From: Moraxella caviae
GTDB taxonomy: Bacteria > Pseudomonadota > Gammaproteobacteria > Pseudomonadales > Moraxellaceae
Assembly: GCF_002014985.1 (NCBI RefSeq)
Contig: NZ_MUXU01000039.1
Span: forward strand, 1 to 64,000
Length of the DNA stretch: 64,000 nucleotides
Direction: 5' to 3'
Shown: piece by piece, positions 1-11,354 of the stretch
Layout of the letters: each line of letters starts with the position of its first letter
Position numbering within the stretch: the first letter of the stretch is position 1
The notes under the pieces: model-generated
Database searches by the model: none
What the model was told of the DNA's origin: nothing
What the model saw: the letters and a program-made list of their open reading frames with translations, nothing else
Position numbers and translations under genes: made by a program

Positions 1-34
1 GAAGATACAAGGTTGGGTTAGGGGTAAGTCGTCA

Positions 35-112
35 GTTGGGTTAGCGCAGCGTAACCCAACGTTTTTAAGATAAACTCTTGAATTTGTTGGGTTTTTACAA
101 GCTCAACCCAAC
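35..112. repeat. Two inverted GTTGGGTT...AACCCAAC repeats
   Basis: Two back-to-back imperfect palindromes occupy 35-60 and 86-112. Each has GTTGGGTT at one end and AACCCAAC at the other, around a short GC-rich or TACAAGC core. The same pattern recurs at 36729-36830, 51798-51825 and 60126-60141, so this is a dispersed intergenic repeat family. Lying just beyond the 3' end of the GAPDH-like gene, it could also serve as a transcript end structure. No mobility gene is attached. Confidence 0.7.
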
Positions 113-146
113 TGACTTATCTTGCCTGCAAATTTAAACCCACCAA

Positions 147-1211
147 TCACCCACACACCGCCAACTTTTCGCACATATCCAGCAAACGATTGGCATAGCC
201 CCATTCATTGTCATACCAAGCGAAAATTTTCACCTGCTTGCCAACTTTCATAAATTGCAAGCCGTCCACCACCAAAGAATGCGCATCGCCAATAAAATCT
301 GCCGACACCAAAGGCTCGTCTGTATAGCCTAAAATGCCTGCCAACTTGCCACGGCTCGCCTTATAAATAGCAGCTTTGACATCATCAATGCCAGCATCCA
401 CGCCAAGCACGCAAGTTACGTCAATGGCCGCCACGTTGATGGTTGGCACACGAATAGAATGCCCGTCAATCTTACCTTTCATAAAGGGCAACACACGCTC
501 GGTGGCGTTGATACTGCTTGACGTGGTGGGAATGATGTTATGCCCTGCCGCTCTGGCACGGCGCAAATCTCGGTGCGTCTGATCCAGCACGCTTTGATCG
601 GCAGTTACTGCATGGATTTCCGTCATCATCACGCCATCAATACCAAAGGCTTCATGCAGCACCGACAGCAGCGGCACCAGTGCCTGCGTGGTGCAAGACA
701 CGCCAGAAATGATGGGCAGCGCACGGCTTAGCCCATCGTCATTCACGCCCATCACAATGCTTGCGTCCACTTCATCAAAAGGCGCAGCACCGATGATGAC
801 CTGCTTTGCGCCTGCTATGCGGTGTAAATTCGCCGCCCTGTACGAGCGAAAATGCCCCGTACATTCTAGCACCACATCAATGCGCAAATCCTGCCATGGC
901 AAATCGCTGGGGTTTTTTTGGTTTAAGAGTAAAATTTCTATGGTTTTAGCGTCTTTTGTCAATGTCAGCACCGCACCGCTCACATCGCTGCGCACACTTG
1001 CTTGTACGCCTGTTGCTGATAATCTGCCGTGCGTGCTGTCAAATTTCAGCAAATGCAGCAAAGTGTCTGCGTCCCACACATCATTGATGGCAACGATTTG
1101 CACACGCTCGCATAGCGTGTCAAGCCGCTGCAAATACGCACGCAAAACGTTACGCCCAATGCGCCCAAAGCCATTGATTGCCAAGCGAATTGGCGAGTTT
1201 TGCTGTGTCAT
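147..1211 (-). CDS. Glyceraldehyde-3-phosphate / erythrose-4-phosphate dehydrogenase family protein
   Basis: An NAD(P)-dependent aldehyde-phosphate dehydrogenase of 354 residues. The N-terminal Rossmann fold shows NGFGRIGRNVLRAY. The catalytic cysteine is about C173 in SGVSCTT, the general-base histidine about H200 in TEIHAVTADQ, and the C-terminal WYDNEWGYANR block is intact. Known GapA and Epd enzymes read SCTTN after the nucleophile; here Asn is replaced by Gln (SCTTQ). The stretch LPWQDLRIDVVLECTG resembles Epd more than GapA, so the substrate could be glyceraldehyde-3-phosphate (central carbon flow) or erythrose-4-phosphate (PLP synthesis). The family is certain; the choice between the two is not. 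It lies downstream of the helicase gene on the same strand with a 184-base gap. Confidence 0.9.
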   Translation of the reverse strand: MTQQNSPIRLAINGFGRIGRNVLRAYLQRLDTLCERVQIVAINDVWDADTLLHLLKFDSTHGRLSATGVQASVRSDVSGAVLTLTKDAKTIEILLLNQKNPSDLPWQDLRIDVVLECTGHFRSYRAANLHRIAGAKQVIIGAAPFDEVDASIVMGVNDDGLSRALPIISGVSCTTQALVPLLSVLHEAFGIDGVMMTEIHAVTADQSVLDQTHRDLRRARAAGHNIIPTTSSSINATERVLPFMKGKIDGHSIRVPTINVAAIDVTCVLGVDAGIDDVKAAIYKASRGKLAGILGYTDEPLVSADFIGDAHSLVVDGLQFMKVGKQVKIFAWYDNEWGYANRLLDMCEKLAVCG

Positions 1212-1395
1212 ATCTTTGCCTTTTTTGTGTCGTTTGTTGTGTGGTTGCTGCGGTTTTGGCGGTTGTATTTATGCTCAATTTTCATTTAACGCTTTAATCC
1301 AGCGTTTTAATTAAACCTTGCAATTTCACATTTTCATTTAATGTTTTCATTTGCCAATTTACCAAAAACCGCTGCAACCAAGAAAATCATCAAAG

Positions 1396-3423
1396 CTATT
1401 TTTGCGCCTGCTTGCGTGCTTTTAAAATGCTGACGATGGATTTTTTGCCTGCTGACTTGGCATGATTATCGTCTGGTGTGGCGGATTTTGGTTTGGCACT
1501 TATGCCGCTTTTTATGCCGCTTTTTGCACTACTTGTTGCAGCGCCATCTTTCGTATCGTCTTTGTCATCATCTGCTTTATCCAGTGCTGATTTATCCACG
1601 AAAATGAGCGCCAAGCGCACAGTGTTATAATCGCATTTATACGCAAGTGCTTCCACAATGGGACGTAATTGCACGCCATCGGTAAATTCGCCCTTGGCTT
1701 CCAGCAAATCAAACGCCGCTTGTACTGCCGCAATCACCTTATCATCTGGGCGCACCGCACTCAAATCAGGCGCATTGCCCTGCTCGTACAGCTCGCCAAC
1801 GTGCGTGATAATCGTGGATAGTGCAAGGCTGCGCTTCTCGGCAATCTGCGCCAAATCCAAGCCCTGCTCAAGCAGTGCTTTGGTTTCTAATAAAGTTGGC
1901 GTGAGCGTGCGCTTATCACTCGTTGGCGTCAGTGCGCTTGGCGTTGGCGCATTGGCACGCAATCTTGCACGCAAGGCGGCGGCATCTTTCTCGGCTTGCA
2001 GGCGTTTTTCGTTGGCGGCGATGAGTTCAGGCTTGATGATGCCTTCGCACGCCACGATAAAACCTTCATGCACCTTTGCCACCGTGTCCGAATCCAGCGC
2101 ACAAAATGCCGCTTCATGCTCGCCTGCCAGCTCTTGTAGGCGCTTATCCACACGGCAAATCCACTCATCAAGCAGCAAACTTTTTTGGTTAAATCCCAAA
2201 AGTTTTAGCCCATCCAGCGAACGCAACCTTGACAACGCCACATAGCCCTGCCCCATCTCAAACGTGCGTGACAAATCCACTTCGGCAGCGTCCAGCGTCA
2301 TGCCTTGGGATTTATGAATGGTAATCGCCCACGCAAGACACAACGGAATCTGGCTAAAGCTCGCCAAAATCTCGCCTTGGGCATTTTCTACCGCCCATTC
2401 GTCAGGCTCAGCGATGATGCTGCGTCCATCATTGAGCCGCACCACAGGATATGCCACCGACAAAGCGTCATCATTATCGTCGTCCAAATTGGTGCTGATG
2501 GACGAAAAATCCACCACTTCACCCATCGTGCCGTTAAACACATTCAAATCAGGGTTGTTTTTGACGAACATCACCTTTGCGCCCACTTTTAGGCTTAAAA
2601 TTTCAGGCGCACGCACGTTCTTTTTAAGTGTCTCAACCAGCGCTTTTTCGCCAAATTCGGTGGCGGTGAATGCGTGCGCTGGTGTGGTTAGATTGTTAAG
2701 TTCAGCTTCATTGATTTGATCCACGTTGGCGTTGTGCGTGTATAGGCGTGTACGGCTGTCATCCAAGGCATTTTGCTGCGTGGCGGCAAGCGCTTGCATG
2801 GCTTCGGCGCTCACCGTTTGCGTGCGGATTTGATTCAAAATATCATTTAATGACACGCCAAATTGCGCACGCTCATCGTCTTTGGATTGGCGGTGCTGCT
2901 CGGTCAAATAGCACACTTGAAACTTTGCCGCAAGCCACGCTTTTGCCATAAAAGCAAACTTTTCTTTGTTGGTTTCGTCCTTGTTGCCCACAGGTGGCAG
3001 CTGGAAAAAATCCCCTGAAAAAATCACCTGCACACCACCAAAAGCGAGCGAATTTTCACGAATGACTTGTAAAATTTGATCCAAAAGCTCCACCTGCTTG
3101 GCGTGCAGCATGGAAATTTCATCAACAATCAATACCTTAGCTTGCTTAATGCGCTCCACCGCCACTTGGCGTGCTTTTAGACGCTTAAAATCGTCCGCAG
3201 AAAACTCATCTTTAATGCCCATGCCACTCCACGCATGAATCGTCATGCCATTCATGTGCGTGGCGGCAATGCCTGTGCTGGCGGTGATTGCCACAGGAAT
3301 ACCCCGCGCGCGCAAATAGCGAATGTACTGATTGAGCACATAGGTTTTGCCTGCGCCTGCCTGCCCTGTCAAAAAGACGTTTTGCCCCGTTTTTAAAATA
3401 TCTAATGCAACTGCCTGCTTCAT
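1396..3423 (-). CDS. Pif1/RecD-like superfamily 1 DNA helicase with C-terminal helix-turn-helix
   Basis: A 675-residue ATP-dependent helicase. Walker A is LTGQAGAGKTYVL near residue 20; Walker B/DExx is VLIVDEISML near 100. Further motifs are GDFFQLPPV, the UvrD-like WAITIHKSQGMTLD block near 350 and VALSRLRSLDGL. The C-terminal third holds a helix-turn-helix segment (LEQGLDLAQIAEKRSLALSTI) of the type found after RecQ and Pif1 cores, then a Lys/Asp-rich tail. Pif1-type enzymes unwind DNA and resolve G-quadruplex or forked structures; the bacterial role is usually inferred as replication/repair. The start ATG at 3423 begins directly before the Walker segment, as usual for this family. Family assignment is strong, exact role unknown. 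Confidence 0.92.
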   Translation of the reverse strand: MKQAVALDILKTGQNVFLTGQAGAGKTYVLNQYIRYLRARGIPVAITASTGIAATHMNGMTIHAWSGMGIKDEFSADDFKRLKARQVAVERIKQAKVLIVDEISMLHAKQVELLDQILQVIRENSLAFGGVQVIFSGDFFQLPPVGNKDETNKEKFAFMAKAWLAAKFQVCYLTEQHRQSKDDERAQFGVSLNDILNQIRTQTVSAEAMQALAATQQNALDDSRTRLYTHNANVDQINEAELNNLTTPAHAFTATEFGEKALVETLKKNVRAPEILSLKVGAKVMFVKNNPDLNVFNGTMGEVVDFSSISTNLDDDNDDALSVAYPVVRLNDGRSIIAEPDEWAVENAQGEILASFSQIPLCLAWAITIHKSQGMTLDAAEVDLSRTFEMGQGYVALSRLRSLDGLKLLGFNQKSLLLDEWICRVDKRLQELAGEHEAAFCALDSDTVAKVHEGFIVACEGIIKPELIAANEKRLQAEKDAAALRARLRANAPTPSALTPTSDKRTLTPTLLETKALLEQGLDLAQIAEKRSLALSTIITHVGELYEQGNAPDLSAVRPDDKVIAAVQAAFDLLEAKGEFTDGVQLRPIVEALAYKCDYNTVRLALIFVDKSALDKADDDKDDTKDGAATSSAKSGIKSGISAKPKSATPDDNHAKSAGKKSIVSILKARKQAQK

Positions 3424-3702
3424 ACTTTTATCAAATTCATTTATAAATTTAAAAATAAATAAAATTTATACAAACTTACAAAAAACTTGTCGATTTCACG
3501 CCATCAACACCGTTTTATTGATTAGTTTTTCTATAAAATAAAAATCTGATCAAGAAAATTTTGGCGCATTTATTAAGGCAATTTACGGCAATTTTTGGGA
3601 AAGTTTTGCCACTTTTCACGCACGCCCAGCCAAATTCACACTTGCCAATTCTTTTCTTGCTAACCGCTTAGCATAGCACAGTTTGACTTTTTTCGCCTGA
3701 CA

Positions 3703-3850
3703 ATTTCGCTAAGCATTTTCGCTAAGCGATTTTTATCCAGTATTTTCACTGAGCGATTTATCATCAGGTGATTTTTCACCAAACAGTTTTCACCAAACAG
3801 TTTTCACCAAACAGTTTTCACCAAGCGATTTGTACCAAACAACCACACCC
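3703..3850. repeat. 14-bp tandem repeat block (AAACAGTTTTCACC x3) with decayed copies
   Basis: Three perfect copies of AAACAGTTTTCACC run from 3781 to 3822, followed by a diverged copy (AAGCGATTTGTACC). They are preceded from about 3703 by looser TTTTCGCTAAGCG / TTTTCACTGAGCG variants. The block lies in the 640-base gap between the divergent helicase and aldehyde dehydrogenase genes, about 240 bases upstream of the latter. Apart from this block I see only AT-rich DNA and no convincing gene in the gap. Confidence 0.8.
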
Positions 3851-4063
3851 AAATCCACCAATGCCAAACCAGTGGAATTTTCGTCCTTTAATTGCAATAA
3901 TATTGAAATATAAAATTACAAAACATTACAAAATTTATGCGTGCAAAGTTGCTTATGATTTGTTATCTTAATTTCAAGGCATTTTGGAGTACGCCTGTTT
4001 CGTTGTCGACACTCAAAGCAAATCTCGGCAAATCCCCATCCATTCATAACAAAGGATTTTATT

Positions 4064-5590
4064 ATGAAATACGATACCCCAAACACCCCAAATTCCATCG
4101 TTCAATTTCGCAAACAATACGACAATTATATTGACGGTCAGTGGGTCGCACCCAAAGCAGGCAAATACTTTGAAAACACAAGCCCTGTGGACGGCAAACT
4201 CATTTGTACCGCCGCACGCTCGGACGAAAGCGACATCAATGCCGCGCTGGACGCAGCGCACGCCGCGCGTGATGCTTGGGGCAAAACCAGCCCTACAGAG
4301 CGTGCTGCGATTTTGCTGAAAATGGCAGATCGCATTGAAGCCAATCTTGAGAAAATCGCCCTAGCCGAAACCTACGACAACGGCAAGCCAATCCGTGAAA
4401 CGCTGGCGGCAGACATTCCGCTGGCAGTGGATCATCTGCGCTATTTTGCAGGCTGTATCCGCGCCCAAGAAGGCGGCATCAGTCAGATTGATGACGACAC
4501 CGTGGCTTATCATTTTAACGAGCCGCTTGGCGTGGTGGGACAAATCATTCCTTGGAATTTCCCAATTTTGATGGCGATTTGGAAAATTGCGCCAGCTTTG
4601 GCAGCAGGCAACTGCATTGTACTCAAACTTGCCGAGCAAACGCCAGCGTCCTTTTTATACTTACTAGAAACCATCGGCATTGATGAAATCCTGCCAAAAG
4701 GCGTGCTGAACGTGGTAAACGGCTTTGGCCTAGAAGCGGGTAAACCGCTGGCGTCCAGCCCACGCATTGCCAAGATTGCCTTTACTGGCGAGACGAATAC
4801 TGGCCGTCTGATTATGGGTTATGCCAGCGAAAATCTGATTCCTGTTACGCTTGAGCTTGGCGGCAAATCACCGAACATTTTCTTTGAAGATGTGATGGAC
4901 GCAGACGATGAATTTTTGGACAAGGCGGTGGAAGGCTTGGTGATGTTTGCGCTCAACCAAGGCGAAGTTTGCACTTGCCCATCGCGCGCTTTGGTGCATG
5001 AAAAGATTTATGATCGCTTTATTGAGCGCTGCATTGAGCGTGTCAAAGCCATCAAACTTGGCAGCCCGCTGGATACCGAAACGATGGTCGGCGCACAAGC
5101 CAGCCAAGAGCAGCTGGACAAGATTTTATCTTATCTGGACATCGGCAAATCCGAAGGCGCACAAGTGCTGGTCGGCGGTGAGCAAGACAAACGCGGCGAT
5201 GACGGTGCGGACGGCTTTTACATCAAGCCAACCATCTTTGCTGGCGATAACAGCATGCGCATTTTCCAAGAAGAGATTTTCGGCCCTGTGCTGGCGGTGG
5301 CGAAATTCAGCGATGATGACGAAGCCATGCGCATTGCCAACGATACCCTATACGGACTGGGTGCAGGCATTTGGACGCGCGATGTGCATAAGGCGTACCG
5401 CTTTGGGCGCGGCATTCAGGCAGGTCGTGTGTGGACGAACTGCTACCACATCTACCCTGCGCACGCAGCCTTTGGCGGCTATAAGCAATCAGGCATTGGA
5501 CGTGAAAACCACAAAATGATGCTCGCACATTATCAGCAAACCAAATGTATGCTGGTGTCTTATAGCAAAAAGGCGATGGGGTTTTTCTAA
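4064..5590 (+). CDS. NAD-dependent aldehyde dehydrogenase (AldB/ExaC-like)
   Basis: A 508-residue cytoplasmic aldehyde dehydrogenase oxidising an aldehyde, probably acetaldehyde or another short-chain substrate, to the acid. Visible motifs are [13 protein letters not shown] (cofactor binding), [12 protein letters not shown], the general base Glu in [11 protein letters not shown], and the catalytic Cys in [12 protein letters not shown]. The [10 protein letters not shown] context and C-terminal length fit the AldB/ExaC/Acd subgroup. The ATG at 4064 follows AAAGGA at good spacing. A rho-independent terminator follows at 5613, so it is probably monocistronic. It shares a long divergent upstream region with the helicase gene. 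Physiological substrate is inferred. Confidence 0.92.
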   Translation: MKYDTPNTPNSIVQFRKQYDNYIDGQWVAPKAGKYFENTSPVDGKLICTAARSDESDINAALDAAHAARDAWGKTSPTERAAILLKMADRIEANLEKIALAETYDNGKPIRETLAADIPLAVDHLRYFAGCIRAQEGGISQIDDDTVAYHFNEPLGVVGQIIPWNFPILMAIWKIAPALAAGNCIVLKLAEQTPASFLYLLETIGIDEILPKGVLNVVNGFGLEAGKPLASSPRIAKIAFTGETNTGRLIMGYASENLIPVTLELGGKSPNIFFEDVMDADDEFLDKAVEGLVMFALNQGEVCTCPSRALVHEKIYDRFIERCIERVKAIKLGSPLDTETMVGAQASQEQLDKILSYLDIGKSEGAQVLVGGEQDKRGDDGADGFYIKPTIFAGDNSMRIFQEEIFGPVLAVAKFSDDDEAMRIANDTLYGLGAGIWTRDVHKAYRFGRGIQAGRVWTNCYHIYPAHAAFGGYKQSGIGRENHKMMLAHYQQTKCMLVSYSKKAMGFF

Positions 5591-5612
5591 TCACCTAACA
5601 AAACCACAAGAC

Positions 5613-5645
5613 AAAACCGCTTTTGATGAGCGGTTTTGTTTTTGC
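5613..5645 (+). terminator. Rho-independent terminator after the aldehyde dehydrogenase
   Basis: Perfect 9-bp stem AAAACCGCT / AGCGGTTTT with a 7-base loop, followed by a GTTTTTG tract, 22 bases after the stop codon. Confidence 0.85.
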
Positions 5646-5691
5646 TATCAAATGGCTTACTTTGTATAAAATTATTGATAAATCAGCAAAT

Positions 5692-5976
5692 ATGGACTTA
5701 CAATCAACATTTTGCAGACGTTTTAAACAAGCAAGAAAAGCAAAAAATTTATCTCAAGAAAAATTAGGCGTACTGATTGGGCTTGATGAATTTGTCGCCA
5801 GCACACGAATTAACCGCTATGAAAAAGGCGTGCATTTACCCGATTTGACGACATTACAAAACATCGCCCATGCCCTAGACGTGCCAAGCGCATACTTCTT
5901 TGCTGATGATGAATTGACTCACATCATTTTGGCGCACCATCATAAAACCAACACTCTTAAAACTGACACACCATAA
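5692..5976 (+). CDS. Small Xre-family helix-turn-helix regulator
   Basis: A 94-residue cytoplasmic DNA-binding protein. The HTH region (FKQARKAKNLSQEKLGVLIG, then RINRYEKGVHLPDLTTLQ and IAHALDVP) follows the Cro/C1 pattern in residues 8-65. The tail is short and His/Thr-rich. I chose ATG 5692 because an in-frame ATG at 5623 lies inside the upstream terminator hairpin; the tract TATAAAATT at about 5666 could be its -10 element. Target genes are unknown. It follows the aldehyde dehydrogenase but beyond a terminator, so co-regulation is only a possibility. Confidence 0.8.
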   Translation: MDLQSTFCRRFKQARKAKNLSQEKLGVLIGLDEFVASTRINRYEKGVHLPDLTTLQNIAHALDVPSAYFFADDELTHIILAHHHKTNTLKTDTP

Positions 5977-5990
5977 AATTTACGCATAAA

Positions 5991-6020
5991 AAAACCAGTC
6001 AGCAAACGCCAACTGGTTTT
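5991..6020. terminator. Bidirectional terminator between the Xre gene and tkt
   Basis: Perfect 9-bp stem AAAACCAGT / ACTGGTTTT between two converging genes, with A-rich and T-rich flanks, so it can serve both strands. Confidence 0.85.
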
Positions 6021-6053
6021 GATAAAGCATTTAAACGTTTAAGCGATAAACAA

Positions 6054-8054
6054 CTAAATCAGCGACTTCACCGCTTCTACCACCGCTTCGGTCGTGATGC
6101 CAAAGTGTGCGAATAACTCTTTGGCAGGCGCAGACTCGCCAAAAGTCGTCATGCCGATGATTTTACCGTCAAGTCCGACAAATTTATACCAATAATCAGT
6201 GATGCCAGCTTCCACCGCCACACGCGCACGCACATGGCTTGGCAGCACGCTTTCAATGTACGCACGCTCTTGCTTAACAAAAATTTCCGCACACGGCATA
6301 GACACCACTCGCACGCCCGCGCCTTGCTCGGTGAGCGTGTTGTAGGCATTCATCGCCAGCTCCACTTCTGAGCCTGTGGCGATGATGATGGCGTTTAACT
6401 CACCTTGTTCTCTGGCAAGCACATACGCACCTTTTTCAATGTCAGCGATTTGCTCGGCAGTACGTGCTTGGTGCGCCAGATTTTGACGTGATAGAATCAA
6501 TGACGTTGGTGCAGTTTGAGTTTTTAGAGCAACTTTCCATGCCGCTGCCGTCTCCACCGTGTCGCATGGACGCCATGTAAAATGATTTGGCGTGTTACGC
6601 AAACTTGCCACCTGCTCCACAGGCTGATGGGTCGGGCCATCTTCACCAAGTCCGATACTGTCGTGGGTGTAGACGTTAATCACACGCTGCTTCATCAGTG
6701 CCGACATACGCACCGCATTGCGCGCATATTCCATAAACATCAAGAATGTGGCGGTATACGGGATAAATCCGCCATGCAGTGCCACGCCATTAGCAATCGC
6801 TGTCATGCCAAATTCACGCACGCCATAATGCACATAGTTGCCGTCTGCGTGGTTTTGTACGCCTTTTGCGTCTTTCCACAAGGTCAAGTTTGAACCTGCC
6901 AAATCCGCACTGCCGCCTAGAATTTCAGGCAGCTGTGGCGCAAAAGCAGCGATGGCGTTTTGACTTGCCTTGCGTGTGGCGATGCTTTCGCCTTTGTCTT
7001 GGCAAGATTTGATGAACTCATCCGCCACTTTATCAAAATCGCTTGGCAACTCGCCTGCCAAACGGCGCAACAGCTCAGCCGCTTCGGTTGGGTATTTGGC
7101 TTGGTAGTCGGCAAATTGGGCATTCCAAGCGTTTTCTTCGCTTGCGCCTTTATCCGTGCAATCCCACGCCTTATAAATCTCATCAGGTACGAAAAACGGC
7201 TCGCTGCTCTCCCAGCCAAGCTCCGCACGCGTCAAAGCAATTTCGTCCACGCCAAGTGGCGCACCATGGCAGTCTTCTTTGCCTTGTTTGTTTGGCGAAC
7301 CAAGACCAATCACGGTTTTACAGATGATAAGCGTTGGTTTTTTGGTTTCGGCTTTTGCCGCTTCGGTGGCTTTACGGATTTGCTCGCTGTCGTGTCCGTC
7401 CACGCTCAGCACTTGCCAGTTATAGCTTTCAAAGCGTTTGGCGGTGTCATCGCTGAACCAGCCTTCCACTTCGCCATCAATAGAAATGCCGTTGTCGTCA
7501 TAATACACAATCAGCTTGCCAAGCCCCAGCGTGCCAGCCAGCGAACACGCTTCGTGGCTTACGCCTTCCATCAAGCAGCCATCGCCCAAAAAGCAGTAGG
7601 TGTAATGGTCAATGATGGCGTTGTCTGCTTTGTTAAACTGCGCAGCAAGCGTTTTTTCTGCCAAAGCAAAACCTACCGCATTGGCGATGCCTTGCCCAAG
7701 CGGGCCTGTGGTGGTCTCAATACCGTCCGCATAGCCAAATTCTGGGTGGCCTGCGGTTTTTGAGTGTAATTTACGGAAATTTTTGATGTCATCAAGCGTC
7801 AAATCATAGCCCGTCAAGTGCAGCAAGGCGTACAAAAGCATTGAGCCGTGTCCGTTTGACAGCACAAAGCGGTCGCGGTTTGCCCATTTGGCATTTTTTG
7901 GGTTGTGGCGTAAAAATTCACGCCAAACCACTTCAGCAATATCCGCCATGCCCATCGGTGCGCCCGGGTGGCCTGAGTTGGCGTTTTGCACAGCGTCCAT
8001 CGCAAGAATGCGAATGGCGTTGGCGTTTTTACGGTCTTTTAGTTGGGTTTGCAT
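6054..8054 (-). CDS. tkt: Transketolase
   Basis: A 666-residue thiamine-diphosphate enzyme that moves two-carbon units between sugar phosphates in the pentose phosphate pathway. The N-terminal region has [16 protein letters not shown]. The ThDP/metal motif is [19 protein letters not shown], closed by [13 protein letters not shown]. The middle domain carries [19 protein letters not shown] with the substrate and Glu cofactor residues, and [15 protein letters not shown] lies near the end. Length is typical for the family. It converges on the small Xre regulator with a shared terminator. It would also supply erythrose-4-phosphate to the AroB/AroK steps encoded nearby. Confidence 0.98.
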   Translation of the reverse strand: MQTQLKDRKNANAIRILAMDAVQNANSGHPGAPMGMADIAEVVWREFLRHNPKNAKWANRDRFVLSNGHGSMLLYALLHLTGYDLTLDDIKNFRKLHSKTAGHPEFGYADGIETTTGPLGQGIANAVGFALAEKTLAAQFNKADNAIIDHYTYCFLGDGCLMEGVSHEACSLAGTLGLGKLIVYYDDNGISIDGEVEGWFSDDTAKRFESYNWQVLSVDGHDSEQIRKATEAAKAETKKPTLIICKTVIGLGSPNKQGKEDCHGAPLGVDEIALTRAELGWESSEPFFVPDEIYKAWDCTDKGASEENAWNAQFADYQAKYPTEAAELLRRLAGELPSDFDKVADEFIKSCQDKGESIATRKASQNAIAAFAPQLPEILGGSADLAGSNLTLWKDAKGVQNHADGNYVHYGVREFGMTAIANGVALHGGFIPYTATFLMFMEYARNAVRMSALMKQRVINVYTHDSIGLGEDGPTHQPVEQVASLRNTPNHFTWRPCDTVETAAAWKVALKTQTAPTSLILSRQNLAHQARTAEQIADIEKGAYVLAREQGELNAIIIATGSEVELAMNAYNTLTEQGAGVRVVSMPCAEIFVKQERAYIESVLPSHVRARVAVEAGITDYWYKFVGLDGKIIGMTTFGESAPAKELFAHFGITTEAVVEAVKSLI

Positions 8055-8174
8055 AAGCGCTACCTAAGATATTGATTTATTAAGAGAATTTAAAGGTTTA
8101 TAAAATGAGCAAAAGTAAAATTTAGCGAAATGATGGCAAAATTGCACAAATTTCACATGTTTGTATTGACAATT

Positions 8175-8633
8175 TCAATCCAACGAATGCTTTGGCGCAG
8201 TGGCTGGCAACTCAAAAGTTTGTGTTGATAGTACGCTTTGTATTTGCTCGTCATTCAAGCCAGCCTGCACCAAAGACTGCTTAAGCTGCTTAAGTCTGGC
8301 ATAAAACGCTTGCTTGGCTTGATGCACGCCATCAGCGATAAACTGCGCGTCCAAATCGCTCTCAAGGCGATAAAATTTAATATTCGACACACAAGGATAA
8401 AACCACTCAAAACGTGCCGTCAGCTCTTGAATGGCAAGCGTGCCATGCGCTTCGCTCACGCCATCATCGCCAAGATACACACTGCCTTGCATATTGGCAA
8501 AACCGTGCTTTTTTAATACCGCTTTGATGTCGGCATAGGCGTTTTGCCAAGTGGCAGCATGATACCTGTCCCTTAGACAATTTATATCCATGTCAAAAGC
8601 GATTAAATAACGGCTCACAAGCACTCGCCACAC
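8175..8633 (-). CDS. VapD-like protein with an extended C-terminus
   Basis: About 150 residues. The first ~95 follow the VapD endoribonuclease pattern: YLIAFDMD at the first strand, then AYADIKAVLKKHGFANMQGS and NIKFYRLE. The VapD/Cas2-like ferredoxin fold is known from toxin modules in Haemophilus and Helicobacter. Typical VapD proteins are about 95 residues; this one adds ~50 residues with a helical LKQLKQSLVQAGL segment. The start is uncertain: the longest frame begins with GTG at 8633, with other GTG codons at 8624 and 8618, the last placing SRYLIAFD right after the start. No antitoxin-like partner is visible beside it. Function as an RNase is inferred from similarity only. Confidence 0.65.
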   Translation of the reverse strand: MWRVLVSRYLIAFDMDINCLRDRYHAATWQNAYADIKAVLKKHGFANMQGSVYLGDDGVSEAHGTLAIQELTARFEWFYPCVSNIKFYRLESDLDAQFIADGVHQAKQAFYARLKQLKQSLVQAGLNDEQIQSVLSTQTFELPATAPKHSLD

Positions 8634-8659
8634 TTAAAATTGGCAAATCTTCACGTTCA

Positions 8660-10501
<1,842 letters not shown>

Positions 10502-11167
10502 ATGTCAGCAAGCTCAAAAGCATTGTACCCTTACACCCTAAAACCCGTGTCGCTCAATCTGACCGATGCCGAATTCAAAGGCGCTCAGCTTGCCTTGTTT
10601 GAAAAAAGCGCCAATAATTTTGGGCTAAAATCTGTGCGCACCAAAGAATGGATTGTGCTTGCGCTGATGACGGCGGCGGCAATCGCAGGGCTGGTATTCG
10701 TCAGCGGCTATTCCACCATCATTTTTTGGGTGATGCTCGTGCTGGTAGGTTTGTATCTTTTGGCGCGCACTTTGGGGCTAAAATGGTACATGAAGCGTGA
10801 ATACGACAAGCAAGTGGCTGGCGTGAGTATGCCTGATGAGATGAAAAAAGTGCAGCTTGGCGTGCAGTCGCATGGACTTGTGCTGTCTATGCCAGCACCG
10901 AGCGACATTCTAAACAGTCCGCAGCTGCGTGGTATGCAAATGCGTGCCGCACCGACACAATCAGCGGTAATTCCTTGGTCGGCAGTAACCAGCTGGGACG
11001 AGACGGACGAGTATGTATTTGTGCTGTTTGAAGCCAAAGGTCAAAAAGGCAGCCAAATCATTCCAAAACGCCTAAATGCCGAAGGCTTGCCGATTGCCAC
11101 CATCACCAAGCACCTAAAACAAGCCAAACCGCAAGGCTTAGAATCTATGATGCAAACGCCAGTTTAA
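10502..11167 (+). CDS. YcxB-like membrane protein
   Basis: A 221-residue protein with two adjacent hydrophobic segments at about residues 50-90 (WIVLALMTAAAIAGLVFVS and IIFWVMLVLVGLYLLARTL). A C-terminal cytoplasmic domain reads VIPWSAVTSWDETDEYVFVLF and IIPKR, the pattern of the YcxB-like C-terminal domain. Function in this family is not established. I start at ATG 10502 (MSASSKAL); the 53 upstream codons look non-coding. It may be transcribed alone, since an imperfect hairpin follows at 11195. Confidence 0.75.
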   Translation: MSASSKALYPYTLKPVSLNLTDAEFKGAQLALFEKSANNFGLKSVRTKEWIVLALMTAAAIAGLVFVSGYSTIIFWVMLVLVGLYLLARTLGLKWYMKREYDKQVAGVSMPDEMKKVQLGVQSHGLVLSMPAPSDILNSPQLRGMQMRAAPTQSAVIPWSAVTSWDETDEYVFVLFEAKGQKGSQIIPKRLNAEGLPIATITKHLKQAKPQGLESMMQTPV

Positions 11168-11194
11168 GCATTTTGATTTAAATCACATTTTAAC

Positions 11195-11225
11195 AAGACC
11201 GTGCTTTGACGCGGTTTTGTTTTTG
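11195..11225 (+). terminator. Likely terminator after the YcxB-like gene
   Basis: Short stem AAGACCG / CGGTTTT with one G-T pair, followed by GTTTTTG. Weaker than others in the window. Confidence 0.55.
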
Positions 11226-11311
11226 AGAACGACTCACCGACTGAGTTTAAAAACAACCCTGCTTAAGCCCAACCCACCACATTGCCAAAGCGCACCAAAA
11301 TCACAAACACA

Positions 11312-11341
11312 AAAAACGCCCTTATCATTAAGAGCGTTTTT
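11312..11341 (-). terminator. Terminator of gloA
   Basis: Inverted repeat AAAAACGC / GCGTTTTT with inner TTA/TAA pairing. On the minus strand it ends in a T-run 14 bases after the gloA stop. Confidence 0.8.
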
Positions 11342-11354
11342 AAATCGTGAAAAG

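Noticed and set aside
688..1314. Plus-strand frame of ~208 codons
   Set aside because: It is the complement of the GAPDH-family gene; no motif, and the true gene on the other strand is unambiguous.
6960..7763. Plus-strand frame of ~267 codons opposite transketolase
   Set aside because: Shadow of tkt; Phe/Ala-rich translation with no recognisable domain.
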